Positions 27,232-36,561 of a stretch of DNA of 64,000 nt are shown piece by piece. The position numbers and the translations under genes are program-made. The stretch comes from Alphaproteobacteria bacterium (GTDB lineage Bacteria > Pseudomonadota > Alphaproteobacteria > Micavibrionales > Micavibrionaceae), in assembly GCA_018608245.1 (NCBI GenBank), contig JABAZY010000017.1, positions 49,857 through 113,856 on the forward strand. Direction: 5' to 3'. The notes under the pieces are model-generated. The model worked only from the letters and a program-made list of their open reading frames with translations. It was not told the origin of the DNA and did not search any database. How positions within the stretch are numbered: position 1 is the stretch's first letter; each line of letters opens with the position of its first letter.

Positions 27232-28001
27232 CGCGGTGGAAGTTAACGTTGGAATATCATGGTGCGCCTTATTGTGGGTCGCAACGCCAGCCAGATGTAC
27301 CAACAGTGCAGGGTGCAGTAGAAGCAGCAGTTAAGGAATTTTGTCAACAAGAAGTTCCTGTAACCTTTGCTGGCCGCACAGATGCAGGTGTTCATGCACG
27401 AGCGCAAGTGGCACATTTAGATCTAGAATATAAAACCAAAAAAGGTGATGTTAGGGACTTAACGGGGTTTGAATTAACTAAGGCCATTAATGCACATATG
27501 ATTGACGAAGCCGTATCTGTGATTGATTGTGTTGAGGTTGATAGTGAATTCCATGCACGCTTTAGCGCGCATAATAAGCTTTATACGTACCGAGTTATTA
27601 ATCGTCCCTATACGTTAGCGCTTGATAAAGGGTTTGCATGGTGGGTTAAAAAACCTTTGGATGTAGAAGCTATGCAAAAAGCGGCCAATTATTTAATTGG
27701 GGAACATGATTTTTCAAGTTTTCGCGATGCAGAATGTCAGGCGAATTCTCCTATACGATCGATAGATAGATTTGACATTGAAACGAAAGATGTTATGAAT
27801 GGCCAAGAAATTTTGTTCCATGTTGAAGGGCAATCTTTTTTACATCATCAGGTACGAAATATGGTCGGAACGCTTAGTTTAGTGGGTGAAGGTAAATGGA
27901 CGCCAGAAGACCTTGAATCTGCGCTGGAAGCCAAAGATCGTAAGCTAGGCGGAACAAATGCCCCTGCGCATGGGTTATATTTAGTAAGAATTGACTATTA
28001 A
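27228..28001 (+). CDS. truA: tRNA pseudouridine(38-40) synthase
   Basis: 257 residues. GRTDAGVHA carries the catalytic Asp near residue 50; LYTYRVINR and SFLHHQVRNMVGTL are also typical. GTG start overlapping the fmt stop. It ends the rmuC-def-fmt-truA run. Confidence 0.96.
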   Translation: MTRWKLTLEYHGAPYCGSQRQPDVPTVQGAVEAAVKEFCQQEVPVTFAGRTDAGVHARAQVAHLDLEYKTKKGDVRDLTGFELTKAINAHMIDEAVSVIDCVEVDSEFHARFSAHNKLYTYRVINRPYTLALDKGFAWWVKKPLDVEAMQKAANYLIGEHDFSSFRDAECQANSPIRSIDRFDIETKDVMNGQEILFHVEGQSFLHHQVRNMVGTLSLVGEGKWTPEDLESALEAKDRKLGGTNAPAHGLYLVRIDY

Positions 28002-28052
28002 TATTTTTGGCTTATATCTAGCTAAAATTTTACATACAGATAAGGAACGATA

Positions 28053-28976
28053 ATGTCTTTGGATATTAAAGAGAAAAAAGGAATTATGCTCTCTTTGGGC
28101 GGGTTTAGCTTATTTGCCATTGGAGATTTGTTTATCAAATTTTTGGCAGATGACGGATTTAAAGCCGTTGAAATTGCTTTCTTTTTAAATATGTTCTATC
28201 TACCTTTCTTACTTTTATTATCTCCTATTATTGGTGGTATCAAGGCCACGCTCCGTACTGAAAATTTATGGCTTCATGTTTTACGCTCTTTATTAGGGGT
28301 TTGTATCTTTGTTATCAACGTTACCGCATTTCAAAAATTAGGGCTAAGTATGGCATATACCCTAATTTTTGCGGCACCATTTTTTGCAACGATATTATCG
28401 TTTCTTGTTTTAAAAGATAAAATTCATATGCATCGTTGGTCAGCAATTATTCTAGGCTTTGTTGGCGTAATCGTGGTGCTACGCCCCGGTTCTGTCCCAC
28501 TTGATCCTATCGCTTATGCGGTATTGTTTGGTGCGTTTTTAATTGCGGTTAATCATTTGATTGTCCGTAAAATTGGTGAAGATGAACCGCTTATGGCTTT
28601 CTCTCTATTTGGCTGTATTATTGGCTTACAGGTCTTTGGCGTGCTGAATTTCTGGGATGGAGAGTCTAATATTCCTTCGCATAGTGACTGGCTATATTTC
28701 TTTATTATCGCATTGTTTCATATGGCCGGTGGCCTGATGACTGCGCGGGCATTTTCTATGGCAGATACGGCCATTGTCGCCCCTTTCCATTATGTTCAGC
28801 TGTTATGGGGAACAGGATTTGGAATTGTAATTTTTGCGACTGTTCCAGATATTTGGACAGGGCTAGGTGCGTTAATTATTGTGTCTAGCGGTGTTTATTT
28901 GATTTACCGTGAGCATGTGAAAAAACAAAATATCACAACAGGTATTACGGCTCATGGTGCGTTGGATCAGGATTAA
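28053..28976 (+). CDS. EamA/DMT-family transporter
   Basis: 307 residues with about ten membrane helices in two EamA halves (the second starting near residue 150). The FAAPFFATILSFLVLKDK stretch is typical of drug/metabolite exporters of the RhaT/YdcZ superfamily. Substrate unknown. AAGGA precedes the ATG by eight bases. Convergent with the PLP decarboxylase gene, three bases apart. Confidence 0.88.
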   Translation: MSLDIKEKKGIMLSLGGFSLFAIGDLFIKFLADDGFKAVEIAFFLNMFYLPFLLLLSPIIGGIKATLRTENLWLHVLRSLLGVCIFVINVTAFQKLGLSMAYTLIFAAPFFATILSFLVLKDKIHMHRWSAIILGFVGVIVVLRPGSVPLDPIAYAVLFGAFLIAVNHLIVRKIGEDEPLMAFSLFGCIIGLQVFGVLNFWDGESNIPSHSDWLYFFIIALFHMAGGLMTARAFSMADTAIVAPFHYVQLLWGTGFGIVIFATVPDIWTGLGALIIVSSGVYLIYREHVKKQNITTGITAHGALDQD

Positions 28977-28979
28977 TGA

Positions 28980-30188
28980 CTACGACTGAATAAAAAACTC
29001 ATCTGGCTCAGCGTGTCCTAAAAATTTTGTATGCGACATGGTTAACCCATAGGCGCCAGCTAAACCTAATACAACTATATCGCCGATTTCTGCCTGTTCA
29101 ACGTAGATATCTTTGGGGGCGAGACGATCCGCTCCATTACAAAGGGGGCCACCAATAAATATCATTTCGTCTTTAACAGATTCTTGCCCATCAAAAATTT
29201 TGTCTTCGTGTTGCGTAATAATGGATAAAGGGTGGTTGATATTAAGGGCTACTGGACGTCTAAAGTGATGTGCGCCGCCTGTGCAGATGACCTGTTTTTT
29301 ACCAAGGCTAGTTTTTATATCTGTGATTTTAGTGCAATACCAACCTGAATCAGCCGTTAAATAGCGCCCTAATTCGAGAATAAATTCACGATCTGAAAAT
29401 TTAAAGTTATCAATTAGCTTTTTTAATTCTTTTGCGTATAAATCGATTGAAAAATCTGCGCCTGTTTCTAGGTAATCAATACCAAAGCCACCACCAAAAT
29501 CAATGATGTCGCAACGTGTTTCAGGGTTTTTTGCCTCAAGCTCTCGCGTGATGGTAAAGACACGACGGCAGTTTTCTAATAAATCTTCAACTTTTAAAAC
29601 ACCAGATGCGGCATATACGTGCAGACCTTTGAAGTTCAAATTTTTAAGGTTTAAAATTTGAGGAAGTACTTCTAAGAAAACGTCTTGGTCGATACCAAAT
29701 TTACAAGAGTCACCAGAAAACTTTGTTTGAGCACCATGAATATCAAAATTAGGATTTACACGAATAAGAATATCTTGAACATGATTTAATTCTTTGCAAA
29801 TTTTATTAAGTCGATGCGCCTCAACCAATGATTCAATATGAATTTTTTGTATTTTATTTTCAACGCCCCACCTTAATTCATTTTCAGTTTTACCAGGGCC
29901 TGTGAAAACGATTTGAGAAGGGCTAAACCCTGCTTCAACAGCGGCTTTAGCCTCACCAATACTGGCAATTTCGATACCTTTAGCGCCTGCGTTTTTTGCT
30001 GTTTCTAGGAATTTTTTATGGGGATTAGCCTTCATTGCATAATAGATTTGAACAGATTCTGGTAGAATTTTTTGAAGTTCTTTTATCTTATTGCCCATGA
30101 CAGACATATCATAAAGGTAGAAATTTTTATGTTCCGATTTTGATGAAAAATCAGAAATAATATTTATAATATTTTGATCTAAAATCAT
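28980..30188 (-). CDS. type III PLP-dependent decarboxylase (ornithine/DAP decarboxylase fold)
   Basis: 402 residues. The PLP-binding Lys is in YYAMKANPH near residue 52; GGGFGIDY binds the phosphate, and GGPLCNGADRLAP carries the active-site Cys. The C-terminus (AGAYGLTMSHTKFLGH) looks more like PvsE/BtrK-type decarboxylases than classic LysA, whose motif is usually GPxCExxD. It follows dapE by 27 bases, so a role as the missing lysA in lysine synthesis is possible; a polyamine or siderophore role is the alternative. Confidence 0.8.
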   Translation of the reverse strand: MILDQNIINIISDFSSKSEHKNFYLYDMSVMGNKIKELQKILPESVQIYYAMKANPHKKFLETAKNAGAKGIEIASIGEAKAAVEAGFSPSQIVFTGPGKTENELRWGVENKIQKIHIESLVEAHRLNKICKELNHVQDILIRVNPNFDIHGAQTKFSGDSCKFGIDQDVFLEVLPQILNLKNLNFKGLHVYAASGVLKVEDLLENCRRVFTITRELEAKNPETRCDIIDFGGGFGIDYLETGADFSIDLYAKELKKLIDNFKFSDREFILELGRYLTADSGWYCTKITDIKTSLGKKQVICTGGAHHFRRPVALNINHPLSIITQHEDKIFDGQESVKDEMIFIGGPLCNGADRLAPKDIYVEQAEIGDIVVLGLAGAYGLTMSHTKFLGHAEPDEFFIQS

Positions 30189-30215
30189 GAAGTTGTCCTT
30201 AAGGGATTTTTAAGC

Positions 30216-31373
30216 TTATTTAAAATATATTTGTAAAAATTTTGTGTAAATGTTGGTTAATGTCTCTAGCGCATCAACTGAAATATGTTCATTAATGTGA
30301 TGAGCCGTTTTGTTAAGAAGGCCAAATTCAAAAACAGGGCAATAATTTTTGATGAACCTAGCATCAGAAGTGCCACCACCAGTGGATAGAGTAGGCTTAT
30401 GATTAGTAATAGACGTGATGCAATCGCAAAATAGTTCAACTGTATCGTTTGTTTCCGTTAAAAATGCTTCACCACCATCTTTATTCCAAATGAGTTCAAT
30501 TGTGTGATCATATTCTTTTGAGATATTATCTATTTTACCTTGAATTGTTTTCTTCAAGCTCTCGATTGTATGACGATCATTAAAGCGAATACCTAATTTA
30601 GCTGTGGCATCAAGGGGAATGACATTGCCTGCGCCTGCACCACTTTGTACATCAACAAATTCTAAATTTGTGGCTTGAAAATGTTCTGTGCCTTCATCAA
30701 ATACAATATCATTAATATCTTGGATCAGGCGTGTCATGACGGGGATGGGGTTTAAGGCTAAATGGGGATAAGCAACGTGCCCTTTCTTCCCTGTCACAGT
30801 GATTATTCCGCCTGTGTATCCCCGACGACCAATTTTTACAGTATCGCCAATAACTTCGTCATTGGTTGGTTCCCCGACAATGGTGATATCTGGTATGTGA
30901 TTATTTTCTTTTATCCATTCTAAAACGCGTTGTGTGCCGTTAATACTTTCAGCTTCTTCATCGCCAGTGATGAGTAGACTGATAGAGCCATTAAAGCCTG
31001 ATTTATCGTCTAAGAATCTTGATATAGCGGAAATAAATGTTGTGATGCCTCCTTTCATATCAACTGTGCCACGGCCAATCATGTTACCGTCAACAATATC
31101 AGCGCTAAAAGGGGGAACACTCCAAAGTTTTTCATCGCCCACTGGGACAACATCGGTATGTCCAGCGAAACAGATATGTGGGTATTGCGTGCCTAAACGT
31201 GCGAAGAAGTTTTTGACAGGGTAGCTACCACCATTGCCTTCAAAAGGGAGGTCAAAAATCTCGAAACCTAATTCGGACAATGTCTTTTTTAATAAATCTT
31301 GGGCGCCCGCATCCTCCGGCGTGACAGAGGCACAACGTATTAATTTTTGAGTTAAGGTAATAGGATCAATCAT
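30216..31373 (-). CDS. dapE: succinyl-diaminopimelate desuccinylase
   Basis: 385 residues from the ATG at 31373; an upstream TTG in frame adds ten residues but is unlikely. Motifs: FAGHTDVVPVGD, GRGTVDMKGG, TGDEEAESING and STGGGTSDARF, which supply the two-zinc site. It releases succinate from N-succinyl-LL-DAP, leading to LL-DAP for lysine and peptidoglycan. Same strand as dapD and the decarboxylase. Confidence 0.95.
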   Translation of the reverse strand: MIDPITLTQKLIRCASVTPEDAGAQDLLKKTLSELGFEIFDLPFEGNGGSYPVKNFFARLGTQYPHICFAGHTDVVPVGDEKLWSVPPFSADIVDGNMIGRGTVDMKGGITTFISAISRFLDDKSGFNGSISLLITGDEEAESINGTQRVLEWIKENNHIPDITIVGEPTNDEVIGDTVKIGRRGYTGGIITVTGKKGHVAYPHLALNPIPVMTRLIQDINDIVFDEGTEHFQATNLEFVDVQSGAGAGNVIPLDATAKLGIRFNDRHTIESLKKTIQGKIDNISKEYDHTIELIWNKDGGEAFLTETNDTVELFCDCITSITNHKPTLSTGGGTSDARFIKNYCPVFEFGLLNKTAHHINEHISVDALETLTNIYTKFLQIYFK

Positions 31374-31421
31374 GGCAATAGTTTTATCAAGTTTTGATAG
31401 CAATGTCTCTAGAGAATTAAA

Positions 31422-32348
31422 CTATGCCGCGGAACAACTTCTTGCGGGTGAATTGGGGTGTGGCAGAGATTGGAGCTGTTTTAAAATGCGGCTTACAGAC
31501 AGGGCGATCGGATCTAATCCGGGCGGTAGAGCAAAACCAGTTTGAGGCTCTTCTTCTTTTATGTCATCGATAGAAGGTAATGGTTTGCCAGTCTTGTCAT
31601 ATACAATTTGATAACTGCCAATTTGGCACAGGGTATTTAGCATTGTCTGGCAACTTTTATAGGCTTGCTCTTGTGCAGGGTAGCGCTCTGTAACATCATT
31701 AATATAATCATTTAATATGACTCTAATTTCCAAAATACGCTCTACACATTTTTCTCGGGACATGACGGATACCTGTGTAGCTAAATTATGTATGGTGTCA
31801 TATAGCTTCGCCAGTGAACAATTTTCACTATCTTTTTGTGCATTGTAATAATCGTTTTCATTCGCATATTGACGTTCTTCACCATCATATTTCTTTGTAA
31901 TAGTGTTGAAATCTGAACAGATAACATTGAGTTGTGGTGAGTCAGAAATATTTTTGTCTAGTGAATATAATTTTAAGCCTTTTGGCTTTAAACCAAAATC
32001 TTCACCTAAATCATGTGTAATATTTATTGTAATAACGGCTTCTGGGTTTTCTATGTGAACTTCAGCTGCAAGTTGTGAGATAGTATAAGAGACTTGTGAG
32101 AGTTGATGAACAATACTTGGTGTTTTGTTGTCAGCTCGTGTTTCGCAGTGTTGCATAATTAAAGCGAGATTTAAACTGGTAAGCGCTGTATCAAAATTAT
32201 TTTCTTTGAAAAAAAACTTAATATCTTGAATCAAAACATCAGTATTCTCTATGACAAGCTCTTCGCTGTCATAGAGATGAGAATCCATCAGGCGTTGCGT
32301 GAAATCTTGCGCAGATTTTTGTAGTAATATTCTGTTAGTTTCTTGCAT
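31422..32348 (-). CDS. SpoT/MESH1-like HD-domain protein (putative alarmone hydrolase)
   Basis: 308 residues. At first sight an orphan, but residues 78-190 line up by eye with the HD hydrolase domain of Rel/SpoT: IVH (H81) matches the first metal His, THDLGED (H112, D113, E116, D117) the HD...ED motif, and KLYDTIHN (D184, N188) matches KLADRLHN with the same four-residue spacing from Asp to Asn. No synthetase or TGS domain follows, so this would be a small alarmone hydrolase type or a relative with another substrate. It lies between dapD and dapE on the same strand. The role is inference. Confidence 0.6.
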   Translation of the reverse strand: MQETNRILLQKSAQDFTQRLMDSHLYDSEELVIENTDVLIQDIKFFFKENNFDTALTSLNLALIMQHCETRADNKTPSIVHQLSQVSYTISQLAAEVHIENPEAVITINITHDLGEDFGLKPKGLKLYSLDKNISDSPQLNVICSDFNTITKKYDGEERQYANENDYYNAQKDSENCSLAKLYDTIHNLATQVSVMSREKCVERILEIRVILNDYINDVTERYPAQEQAYKSCQTMLNTLCQIGSYQIVYDKTGKPLPSIDDIKEEEPQTGFALPPGLDPIALSVSRILKQLQSLPHPNSPARSCSAA

Positions 32349-32461
32349 TTTAGAGCCGTCTAGTTGGTATTAAGCAGTTTATACCTAGATTCAAAATACA
32401 AAGCCAACAAAATTACGGAAAAACGAGGAAAAAATTAACTTAATAAGTAAGTTACGCCTAA

Positions 32462-33283
32462 TCAATCACGTAGAAGGTCATTAATACCAGTTTTACTGCG
32501 GGTTTTAGCATCTACACGCTTCACAATAACCGCGCAGGCTAAATGCGGTGTTTCAGGTGTTTTACCAGGTAGGGTTCCTGGAACAACAACAGAATAAGCT
32601 GGTACGCGACCATAGCTGATCTCGCCACTTTCGCGGTCAACAATTTTAGTTGAGGCACCTAAGAATACGCCCATAGAAATGACTGAGCCTTCTTCAACGA
32701 CGACACCTTCAGCAACTTCTGAGCGGGCGCCAATGAATACATTATCTTCGATGATAACGGGACCAGCTTGTAATGGTTCAAGAACACCACCGATACCAGT
32801 ACCTCCTGAGATATGACAGTTCTTACCAATTTGCGCACATGATCCGATTGTCGCCCATGTATCAACCATCGTGCCTTCGTCAACGTAGGCACCTAAATTT
32901 ACAAAGCTAGGCATTAAAACAACGCTTGGCGCAATAAAAGCAGAGTGACGAACAATGGCATGAGGCACGGCACGGAAGCTTGCTTTTTCAAAATCTTCTG
33001 CGGTCCAATCCTTGAATTTTGATGGAACTTTATCCCACCAGCTTGATCCTTGTGGGCCGCCCGCCATCATTTCCATTGGGTTTAAGCGGAAAGATAAAAG
33101 AACAGCTTTTTTCAACCATTGATTAACGTTCCACTCAGCGCCAGATTTCTCAGCAATACGTACTTTACCAGAATCAAGATCGTTTAACGCTTGCATGACT
33201 GCATCGCGTACATCGCCTTTTGTATCAGTGTTAATTTGATCGCGCTCATCCCAAGCTTGATTAATAATGGTTTCTTGATTCAT
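32462..33283 (-). CDS. dapD: 2,3,4,5-tetrahydropyridine-2,6-dicarboxylate N-succinyltransferase
   Basis: 273 residues. A left-handed beta-helix of hexapeptide repeats fills about residues 100-230 ([20 protein letters not shown]). FRLNPMEMM and the N-terminal helical domain are typical of DapD. It forms N-succinyl-2-amino-6-ketopimelate from tetrahydrodipicolinate in the succinylase branch of DAP synthesis. First gene of the minus-strand dap cluster. Confidence 0.95.
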   Translation of the reverse strand: MNQETIINQAWDERDQINTDTKGDVRDAVMQALNDLDSGKVRIAEKSGAEWNVNQWLKKAVLLSFRLNPMEMMAGGPQGSSWWDKVPSKFKDWTAEDFEKASFRAVPHAIVRHSAFIAPSVVLMPSFVNLGAYVDEGTMVDTWATIGSCAQIGKNCHISGGTGIGGVLEPLQAGPVIIEDNVFIGARSEVAEGVVVEEGSVISMGVFLGASTKIVDRESGEISYGRVPAYSVVVPGTLPGKTPETPHLACAVIVKRVDAKTRSKTGINDLLRD

Positions 33284-33350
33284 GATTTTATCCGTATAGT
33301 TGGTTTTTACTTGTTTGTTTAATTTTTAGGGCCTTATAGGTTTAACCACA

Positions 33351-34301
33351 ATGAAGTGTGAAATTCAATGGAACATATTATCTTTAGATGAGTGGACAGC
33401 CCATTTTGATAAAATAGAGCGCTCTAATCTTCTTCAGAGTTATGTTTATGCGCAGGCGCAGTGTAAATTAAAGCGACAACGCGCACGTTGGGGCTTGATT
33501 ACGGTGGACGGTAAACCCGCTGGATTAGTGCAGATGCTTGAGGCGGGCATTTTGAAGAATTTATTTCATGCTGTTATTTTAGACCGTGGGCCGTTGTGGT
33601 TTGAGGGGTTTGGTGGTGTGGCGCATATAAAAGTATTTTTTGAAGAATTTAACCGTCAATTTCCTAATCGGTTTGGACGGAAAAGACGGATTATTCCTGA
33701 AATGCAAAATGGTGCAACGGCGCAGGCTATTCTTAACCAAATTGGATTGGAAAAATATGAGGCGCAAACGCCTTACCAGACTTTATGGTGGGATTTAACG
33801 ATAGAGAATGAAACGGCGCGTGCGAATTTGAAGAGTAATTGGCGCGGAGCTTTACAAAAAGCAGAGAAAAGCGCGGTTAAAATAGAATGGGATACGGAAG
33901 GGAAATTAGCCTCTTGGATGTTGTCACATTATGAGCGTGATAAGCGCGATAAAGGCTATTCTGGGGCATCGCCTCAATTATTGGATAATATTGCCTTATT
34001 TTCAGCGCGTCAGAAGTCTATAGTCATAGGCAGAGCAACATTGGATAGTAACGATATTGCAGGTGTCATGTTTATAAAGCATGGACGAAGTGCCACTTAT
34101 CAAGTGGGCTGGTCAGGGGATCTGGGGCGTGCAAATTCAGCGCATCATTTGCTTCTCTGGCAGGGTAGAAATGTGTTAAAAGATTATGATATTCGTGAGC
34201 TTGATTTAGGAGGCGTAAATGATGAAACAGCAGCAGGTGTTAAAAAGTTTAAATGTGGGACTGGCGCTCAAGAAATTGAGCTTATTGGTCAGTATATGTA
34301 G
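33351..34301 (+). CDS. FemAB/GNAT-family peptidoglycan-bridge-like aminoacyltransferase
   Basis: 316 residues with two GNAT-like halves. NLLQSYVYAQAQ, LKSNWRGALQKAEKS and the C-terminal DLGGVNDETAAGVKKFK are typical of FemAB/FemX-like proteins, which use aminoacyl-tRNA to modify lipid II or act as lipid-linked acyltransferases. Acceptor unknown. The last 83 bases also encode the start and signal peptide of the next gene in another frame. Confidence 0.75.
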   Translation: MKCEIQWNILSLDEWTAHFDKIERSNLLQSYVYAQAQCKLKRQRARWGLITVDGKPAGLVQMLEAGILKNLFHAVILDRGPLWFEGFGGVAHIKVFFEEFNRQFPNRFGRKRRIIPEMQNGATAQAILNQIGLEKYEAQTPYQTLWWDLTIENETARANLKSNWRGALQKAEKSAVKIEWDTEGKLASWMLSHYERDKRDKGYSGASPQLLDNIALFSARQKSIVIGRATLDSNDIAGVMFIKHGRSATYQVGWSGDLGRANSAHHLLLWQGRNVLKDYDIRELDLGGVNDETAAGVKKFKCGTGAQEIELIGQYM

Positions 34302-35148
34302 CGCATTTGTTTTAGTTGCACCTTATCAGGTGAAGGCTGAAGGCAAGAATACTGTTATCCCTAAAGTAGTTGTGCCTGAGGGTAAGCAAGAAATTCGTTA
34401 TGACGTCTATGCAGGAGGCGTACATGCCGTGCAGGCAGATATGAATATTGACCTTAGTAAAAAGGGAAAATATGACTTCTCAATGACGGCTAAAACCTAT
34501 GGTTTACTTGGTAAATTAGCGCCGTGGGAAGGTATTTTTGCGACAGAAGGTTGGGAGAAAAAAGGTAATGCTTATCAGCCGGAAATGCATAAATCAGAAG
34601 CTACATGGAAAGATGAGCTCGAGGTCAAAAAGTACGAATATAACGAAGATGGTTCTTTTAAGTCATATACGATTAAGGAAGACAAAAAAGATACCGCCAT
34701 CCAAAAAATTGATGATGAACTGACTCAAGGGACAACGGATGTCATGAGCGCTGTACTTGCAATGATGAAGCAGGTGACAAAGGGTGAAGAATGTAAAGGC
34801 AGTGCCGATATATTTGATGGAAAGCGCCGTTTTAAACTGATTTTCAATCATAAAAAAGAAGTCGAGTTACCTAAATCTAAATATAATCTTTATCATGGTC
34901 TTGCTACGGAATGTAGTGTTGAAGTGAAACCAGTGGCAGGAAAATGGCATGATAAGCCACGCGGCTGGATTTCAATTCAAGAACAGGGCAGAGAACGTGG
35001 AAAAATGCCAACAGTGTGGTTTGCACAAATGGCAGAAAATCAACCTGCTATTCCGGTAAAGGTACGTGTTAAAACAGCGTACGGAACCTTATTTATGCAT
35101 ATGACGGAATATAGTGGCCTCAATAAGAAGCTGGTTTTGAAAAAATAA
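34219..35148 (+). CDS. DUF3108 periplasmic protein
   Basis: 309 residues. N-terminal signal peptide: basic region with KK, hydrophobic core LSLLVSICSAFVLVAPY, likely cleavage after VKA. The body (EIRYDVYAGGVHA, ATEGWEKKG) resembles DUF3108 proteins of the envelope, whose function is unknown. A full AGGAGG at 34208-34213 lies five bases before the ATG, although both are inside the FemAB gene, which supports the long overlap. A second ATG at 34222 is equally possible. Confidence 0.8.
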   Translation: MMKQQQVLKSLNVGLALKKLSLLVSICSAFVLVAPYQVKAEGKNTVIPKVVVPEGKQEIRYDVYAGGVHAVQADMNIDLSKKGKYDFSMTAKTYGLLGKLAPWEGIFATEGWEKKGNAYQPEMHKSEATWKDELEVKKYEYNEDGSFKSYTIKEDKKDTAIQKIDDELTQGTTDVMSAVLAMMKQVTKGEECKGSADIFDGKRRFKLIFNHKKEVELPKSKYNLYHGLATECSVEVKPVAGKWHDKPRGWISIQEQGRERGKMPTVWFAQMAENQPAIPVKVRVKTAYGTLFMHMTEYSGLNKKLVLKK

Positions 35149-35226
35149 AGTGAAACAGCCCCCAGATGTCATGATTTGCAACACGATGTGACTTGATTTG
35201 TTCCGTCTTTTCCTGAAAATAGCCTA

Positions 35227-36561
35227 ATGAAAAATAAAACCCCTTTAGCAATTGTAATTTTGGCCGCTGGCCGTGGTACGCGTATGAAATCGTCACGTGC
35301 CAAAGTCATGCACGAGATTGCTGGCCGTCCGATGATTTCTTGGCTGATTGAAACAGCAGAACAGCTAAATCCTGAAAAAATAATTGTCGTGACCGCCTCT
35401 GATATGGATGATGTTGCTGACGCTGTGGCACCATATGCTTGTGTTGTTCAAGACAAGCAATTAGGTACAGGTGATGCTGTGAAGCCCGCTATGGCTTTGT
35501 TGGGAGGCTTTAAGGGAAAAGTTTTGGTGTTACTGGGTGATGAGCCTTTCTTAAACGTGCAAGATTTAGAGGAAATGATTGCGACAGATGATATTTCTGT
35601 TATGGCTGTACGCTCTTCTGAGTTTCAAGGTTTGGGTCGTATGGTCTTAAATGATGATCAAACGCTAGATCGTATTGTGGAAGAAAAAGACTGTACGTCT
35701 GCGCAAAAAGAAATTGATTTACGAAATGCTGGAAATTTCTGTTTTCCTGCTGAAAAATTGGCAAATTGGTTAGGGAAATTACAAAATGATAACAAGCAGT
35801 CAGAATATTATTTAACGGATATTCCCAAAATTGCGCAAGGTGAAGGTGTTTCGACAAAAGTGATTGAAACAGCTGCCGAATGTTACTGGGGGATTAATAC
35901 CCGCGCGCAACTGGCAGAACATGAGGCTGTTGCACAAAATAGACTACGTGCTAAAGCCATGGAAAATGGTGCAACCTTAATTGATCCTGCGACGGTGACG
36001 TTTTGTTGGGATACAAAAATAGGTGAGGATGTATTGGTTGAGCCAAATGTTATTTTTGCTGCAGGTGTAACGATTGATAATAACGTACAGATTTTTGGCT
36101 TTTCTTATATCGAAGGAGCGCACATTGAAGCGGGGGCTAAAATTGGGCCATTTGCGCGTATTCGTCCGCAATCGCACATAATGAAAAAAGCAAAAGTGGG
36201 TACGTTTGTAGAAATTAATCGCTCTACGATAAAAGCAGGGGCAAAAGTGCCTCATTTAACTTACGTTGGTGATGTCACTATTGGTGAGCGCGCTAATATT
36301 GGTGCAGGTACAGTCTTTGCTAATTATGATGGTGTGTTCAAACATAAATCAACGATTGGTAAGGATGTTTTTGTTGGATCAAATAGTACGGTTATTTCGC
36401 CTGTCACTGTTGGTGAGGGTGCGATTTTGGCGGCAGGATCTAACATTAATAAAGACGTTCCAGAAAACGCGATGGCGATTGGACGTTCGCGTCAGGAAAA
36501 TCGTCATGGTTGGGCCAGTGAATACCGAAAAATTAAACAAGAAGAAAAGAAAAAAGTATAA
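35227..36561 (+). CDS. glmU: bifunctional UDP-N-acetylglucosamine pyrophosphorylase / GlcN-1-P acetyltransferase
   Basis: 444 residues. N-terminal uridylyltransferase domain with LAAGRGTRMKSSRAKVMH, C-terminal left-handed beta-helix with acetyltransferase residues (NYDGVFKHKSTIG, GSNSTVISPV). It makes UDP-GlcNAc for peptidoglycan and lipopolysaccharide. The stop overlaps the glmS start (TAATG), so glmU-glmS is one operon. Confidence 0.97.
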   Translation: MKNKTPLAIVILAAGRGTRMKSSRAKVMHEIAGRPMISWLIETAEQLNPEKIIVVTASDMDDVADAVAPYACVVQDKQLGTGDAVKPAMALLGGFKGKVLVLLGDEPFLNVQDLEEMIATDDISVMAVRSSEFQGLGRMVLNDDQTLDRIVEEKDCTSAQKEIDLRNAGNFCFPAEKLANWLGKLQNDNKQSEYYLTDIPKIAQGEGVSTKVIETAAECYWGINTRAQLAEHEAVAQNRLRAKAMENGATLIDPATVTFCWDTKIGEDVLVEPNVIFAAGVTIDNNVQIFGFSYIEGAHIEAGAKIGPFARIRPQSHIMKKAKVGTFVEINRSTIKAGAKVPHLTYVGDVTIGERANIGAGTVFANYDGVFKHKSTIGKDVFVGSNSTVISPVTVGEGAILAAGSNINKDVPENAMAIGRSRQENRHGWASEYRKIKQEEKKKV

